Positions 61,855 through 64,000 of a DNA stretch of 64,000 nucleotides are shown here, piece after piece. The translations under genes were made by a program, and so were the position numbers. How positions within the stretch are numbered: the first letter of the stretch is position 1; every line of letters begins with the position of its first letter. Source of the stretch: Pseudomonadota bacterium. Its GTDB lineage: Bacteria; Pseudomonadota; Gammaproteobacteria; Burkholderiales; Rhodocyclaceae. The notes under the pieces are model-generated. The model did not search any database and was not told the DNA's origin. It was given only the letters and a program-made list of their open reading frames with translations. The DNA lies in NCBI GenBank assembly GCA_018240785.1, contig JAFEFC010000036.1, positions 62,001-126,000 of the forward strand. The letters are read 5' to 3'.

Positions 61855-63372
61855 CTAAGGTTCAATCTTTACAATGTCCCCAATGCCTTGTACGTATGCG
61901 AGTGCATAGGCCATCTCTCCAGAGGTTTGCGCATGCAAAAACATCAATGGTTGTCCGCGTGTTATCTCGTCACCTAAGCGCACCTGCAATTGAATCCCTG
62001 CGGCTGGACTCTCAGGCGCACCGGCCAATTTGGCTAAACGAGAAAGCTTACGGTTGTCGATGTGTACTGCTCGGCCTGAAGTGGTTGCCAAAAGCGGTTC
62101 GACATAGAGAGCTTGGGGCGGCTCACGAAATCCCCCCTGAGCCGCGCAGATTCTCTGAAATTTTTCCCACGCGCGGCCACTGCTGATCGTCTCATGAGCC
62201 AACCGAAGTCCCTCCCCTTCTTTGGCGACGCCGCCAAGCTCAAGCACCGCGCCCGCCACCAACGCCACGCGGTCACATAGGTCTTGCGGCGCATCCGCCT
62301 CGTTGCGCAATACGGCCAACACGTCGCGCGCCTCCAACGCCGGGCCGATACCTCTGCCGACAGGCTGATTCCCGTCTGTAAACAGGCAACGCAATACAAG
62401 GCCAAATGACGCGGCGACTTCCGAAAGGTGATGCGCAAGATGCTCGGCAGTTTCCCGGCTGCGGACTTTTGCGGTTGGCCCAACCGGAATATCGATCACG
62501 ATGTGGGTCGCCCCTGCTGCAATCTTCTTGGATAACACCGAGGCAATCAGTTGTCCTTGCGTGTCGATATCCAGTTCACGCTCAATACGCACGAAGATGT
62601 CGTCCGCGGGGCTGAGGTGCATCGCGCCGCCCCACGCCACGCATCCACCCTCTTTCTCCACGACCTTTCTGAGCGTATCCAGGTCCAGGTCTACAGGAGC
62701 CAGCGTTTCCATGGTGTCCGCGGTGCCAGCGGGAGAGGTGATGGCGCGTGATGAGGTCTTGGGCATCACCAATCCATTGGCTGCGGCGATGGCAACCACC
62801 AACGGCGTGGTGCGATTTCCCGGTAATCCGCCCACGCAATGCTTGTCCACAACAATCGGAGCCTGCCATTGCAGGTGATCCCCGACATCGACCATCGCAC
62901 GGGTGAGATGGATGGTCTCTTGCATATCCAGAGGCAGTACCGCCGTTGCGGTCAGGAAGGCCGAAAGTGCGACATCGGTATAGCGACCATCGACCACATC
63001 ACGGACGATCGCCTGCAACTCCGTCGTTTGCAGTCGGTGGCCGTGAATTCGCGCACGCACGGCCGACAACGATTCGAGCAGCGGAGGATGCCGAACCTGC
63101 ACAAGATCGCCCTCATGAATGTCCAGGGCATCCCAGGCGGCCTCGGACAGAGCGATCTGTCCGGTTTTGAGCAGATCGCTGTCGATTTGGTACAGTAGCG
63201 CTTGCACAGTGCGGTCGCCGGCAATGATCAGTACCTGTGACCGCGGTGCCAGCCCTTCGGCACGGCAGACATGGCAATCGGTACGCATCAAGACGACGGG
63301 TTGATGCTGGGCATGCAGTCGCATGCGCAATGCTTGCAAGGCGGGTGTCTGGGGCGTGATGCGGGCACTCAC
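61855..63372 (-). CDS. Archaeal-type AMP/thymidine phosphorylase family protein
   Basis: A 505-residue nucleoside/nucleotide phosphorylase: extra N-terminal barrel-like domain (residues 1-85), the helical and alpha/beta phosphorylase core (DKHCVGGLPGNRTTPLVVAIAA; KTSSRAITSPAGTADTMETL) and a C-terminal domain. The KTSSRAIT and PAGTADTME motifs are those of archaeal AMP phosphorylase, which releases ribose-1,5-bisphosphate, rather than Escherichia coli DeoA. Start is GTG 63372 (AGGAG eight bases upstream) overlapping the upstream stop; an ATG at 63414 would lie inside the neighbour. Substrate is inferred. Confidence 0.86.
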   Translation of the reverse strand: MSARITPQTPALQALRMRLHAQHQPVVLMRTDCHVCRAEGLAPRSQVLIIAGDRTVQALLYQIDSDLLKTGQIALSEAAWDALDIHEGDLVQVRHPPLLESLSAVRARIHGHRLQTTELQAIVRDVVDGRYTDVALSAFLTATAVLPLDMQETIHLTRAMVDVGDHLQWQAPIVVDKHCVGGLPGNRTTPLVVAIAAANGLVMPKTSSRAITSPAGTADTMETLAPVDLDLDTLRKVVEKEGGCVAWGGAMHLSPADDIFVRIERELDIDTQGQLIASVLSKKIAAGATHIVIDIPVGPTAKVRSRETAEHLAHHLSEVAASFGLVLRCLFTDGNQPVGRGIGPALEARDVLAVLRNEADAPQDLCDRVALVAGAVLELGGVAKEGEGLRLAHETISSGRAWEKFQRICAAQGGFREPPQALYVEPLLATTSGRAVHIDNRKLSRLAKLAGAPESPAAGIQLQVRLGDEITRGQPLMFLHAQTSGEMAYALAYVQGIGDIVKIEP

Positions 63373-64000
63373 AGGGCGAACTCCTGGTTTTGCATGGGCA
63401 CCGATGCGTGCCAATTGAGTTCGCGCTGGATACGTTCGCGCAGCGCCTCAGAGGCATCAGATTCACCGTGAACAATGAACACTCTTTCCGGCGCCTTGGT
63501 AAAGCCGCGCAGCCATCGCATCAGCTCATCGCTGTCGGCATGAGCCGACAACATCGCAAGCTCGGCGACCTCTGCCTTGATCGGCATCCAGCGTCCATGG
63601 ATCTTGACTTCGCGAGCGCCCTCAAGCAGCTTGCGCCCGCGCGTACCTGCTGCTTGGAATCCAGAGAACAGCAGCGTGTTCTGATGGCTACCGCCAAACG
63701 CTTCTATGTGATGCAGCACGCGGCCGCCGGTGGCCATGCCGCTGGCGGAAATAATCACCTTGGGGTATCGATTCGCCGATAGCGCCTTGGACTCTTCAAC
63801 GTCGCGCACGTATGTGACTTCTGAGAATGCCGTCTCGAAATCGTGTTGAGCGAGCTTGTGGTCGTCGGCATGGCGGTGCAGCAGCGCAGTTGCGCTGGTG
63901 GCCATGGGACTGTCCAGATAGACGGGCACGTTGCGGAGCCGACCGCGCTGTCGCAACAGCCATAGGTCATAGATCAACGACTGCGCGCGTCCTACGGCAA
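63369..64000 (-). CDS. Beta-CASP metallo-beta-lactamase RNA nuclease (N-terminal part beyond window)
   Basis: The C-terminal 209 residues of an MBL-fold RNA-processing nuclease related to CPSF-73/RNase J and the bacterial YSH1-like family. Visible motifs: VGRAQSLIYDLWLL, DSPMA (beta-CASP Asp), ISASGMATGGRVLHHI, MLSAHADSDEL and the VHGESDA C-terminal His. The frame is open through base 64000, so the gene begins outside the window; the MBL HxHxDH motif would be there. Its stop overlaps the phosphorylase start (GTGA), giving a coupled pair. Confidence 0.88.
   Translation of the reverse strand, partial: AVGRAQSLIYDLWLLRQRGRLRNVPVYLDSPMATSATALLHRHADDHKLAQHDFETAFSEVTYVRDVEESKALSANRYPKVIISASGMATGGRVLHHIEAFGGSHQNTLLFSGFQAAGTRGRKLLEGAREVKIHGRWMPIKAEVAELAMLSAHADSDELMRWLRGFTKAPERVFIVHGESDASEALRERIQRELNWHASVPMQNQEFAL

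Larger units (their letters stand above)
58194..64000. mobile_element. Integrative element (island), integrase end; far end outside window
   Basis: From 58194 the DNA is less GC-rich with AT-rich intergenic stretches, begins with a P4-type integrase gene about 150 bp inside the boundary, and carries accessory regulators and nucleotide/RNA-metabolism genes unrelated to the preceding housekeeping genes. The boundary coincides with the broken trpG. No conjugation genes are in view, so ICE versus non-conjugative island cannot be told. Confidence 0.82.

Noticed and set aside
63373..63414. ATG start at 63414 for the phosphorylase
   Set aside because: It lies inside the coding sequence of the nuclease, while a GTG at 63372 overlaps the nuclease stop and has AGGAG at ideal spacing.

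Overview
This 64 kb window is high-GC chromosomal DNA whose gene order and protein sequences point to a betaproteobacterium of the Rhodocyclales (Thauera/Azoarcus-like). That placement is inferred from recognisable families: a phasin, an mla operon followed by an ABC-2 exporter, bolA and murA, a his-hinT-tatABC run, and rpe-gph-trpE. No rRNA, tRNA or CRISPR array was seen. The first gene (sufB) and the last gene (a beta-CASP nuclease) are cut by the window edges.

Layout. 1-5.9 kb: sufBCDSU-sufT iron-sulfur assembly operon. 6.2-10.6 kb: glyQ-glyS, gmhB, plsC. 10.7-14.6 kb, minus strand: phasin, enoyl-CoA hydratase, lptA-lptC and kdsD; kdsC and lptB are missing from their usual places. 14.7-16.7 kb: a Kef/CPA2-type cation/proton antiporter. 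16.7-26.7 kb, minus strand: a nine-gene MSHA/type II-like pseudopilus biogenesis operon (secretin, ATPase, inner-membrane platform, MshI/J/K-like proteins, three pilin-like proteins). 26.9-34.0 kb: mlaFED-mlaA-mlaC-mlaB, an ABC-2 exporter pair, a BolA-like gene and murA, in one nearly overlapping run. 34.0-43.6 kb: rnk, hisG-hisD, an inverted hisC, hisBHAFIE, hinT and tatABC. 43.6-48.4 kb: Do-family protease, Nif3-like protein, FimV-like protein, DUF2889 protein. 48.6-50.7 kb: sucCD. 50.8-54.9 kb: FHA protein, metallo-beta-lactamase-fold protein, GAF-linked GspE/PilB-like ATPase. 55.0-58.2 kb: rpe, gph, a candidate trp leader peptide and trpE.

At 58.19 kb the ancestral order breaks. The trpG start codon and eight further codons follow trpE, then a stop, and a P4-type tyrosine integrase gene begins about 150 bp later. 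From there to the window end lies the integrase end of an integrative element. It carries a LysR-type effector domain without a DNA-binding domain, a small XRE regulator, a full LysR regulator, and a coupled pair encoding an archaeal-type AMP/thymidine phosphorylase and a beta-CASP metallo-beta-lactamase nuclease.

The most intriguing non-coding signal is a family of about 100-nt inverted repeats with three copies (5.94, 36.64 and 36.81 kb). Each copy has different 22-23-bp arms that pair almost perfectly with each other around a shared core. All five arm mismatches become G-U wobbles on the same strand relative to that core. This suggests a structured RNA element kept by compensatory change. 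Other leads are a trp leader peptide with three Trp codons, the trpG integration site, the inverted hisC, the missing kdsC/lptB, and a split LysR/XRE regulatory pair on the island.
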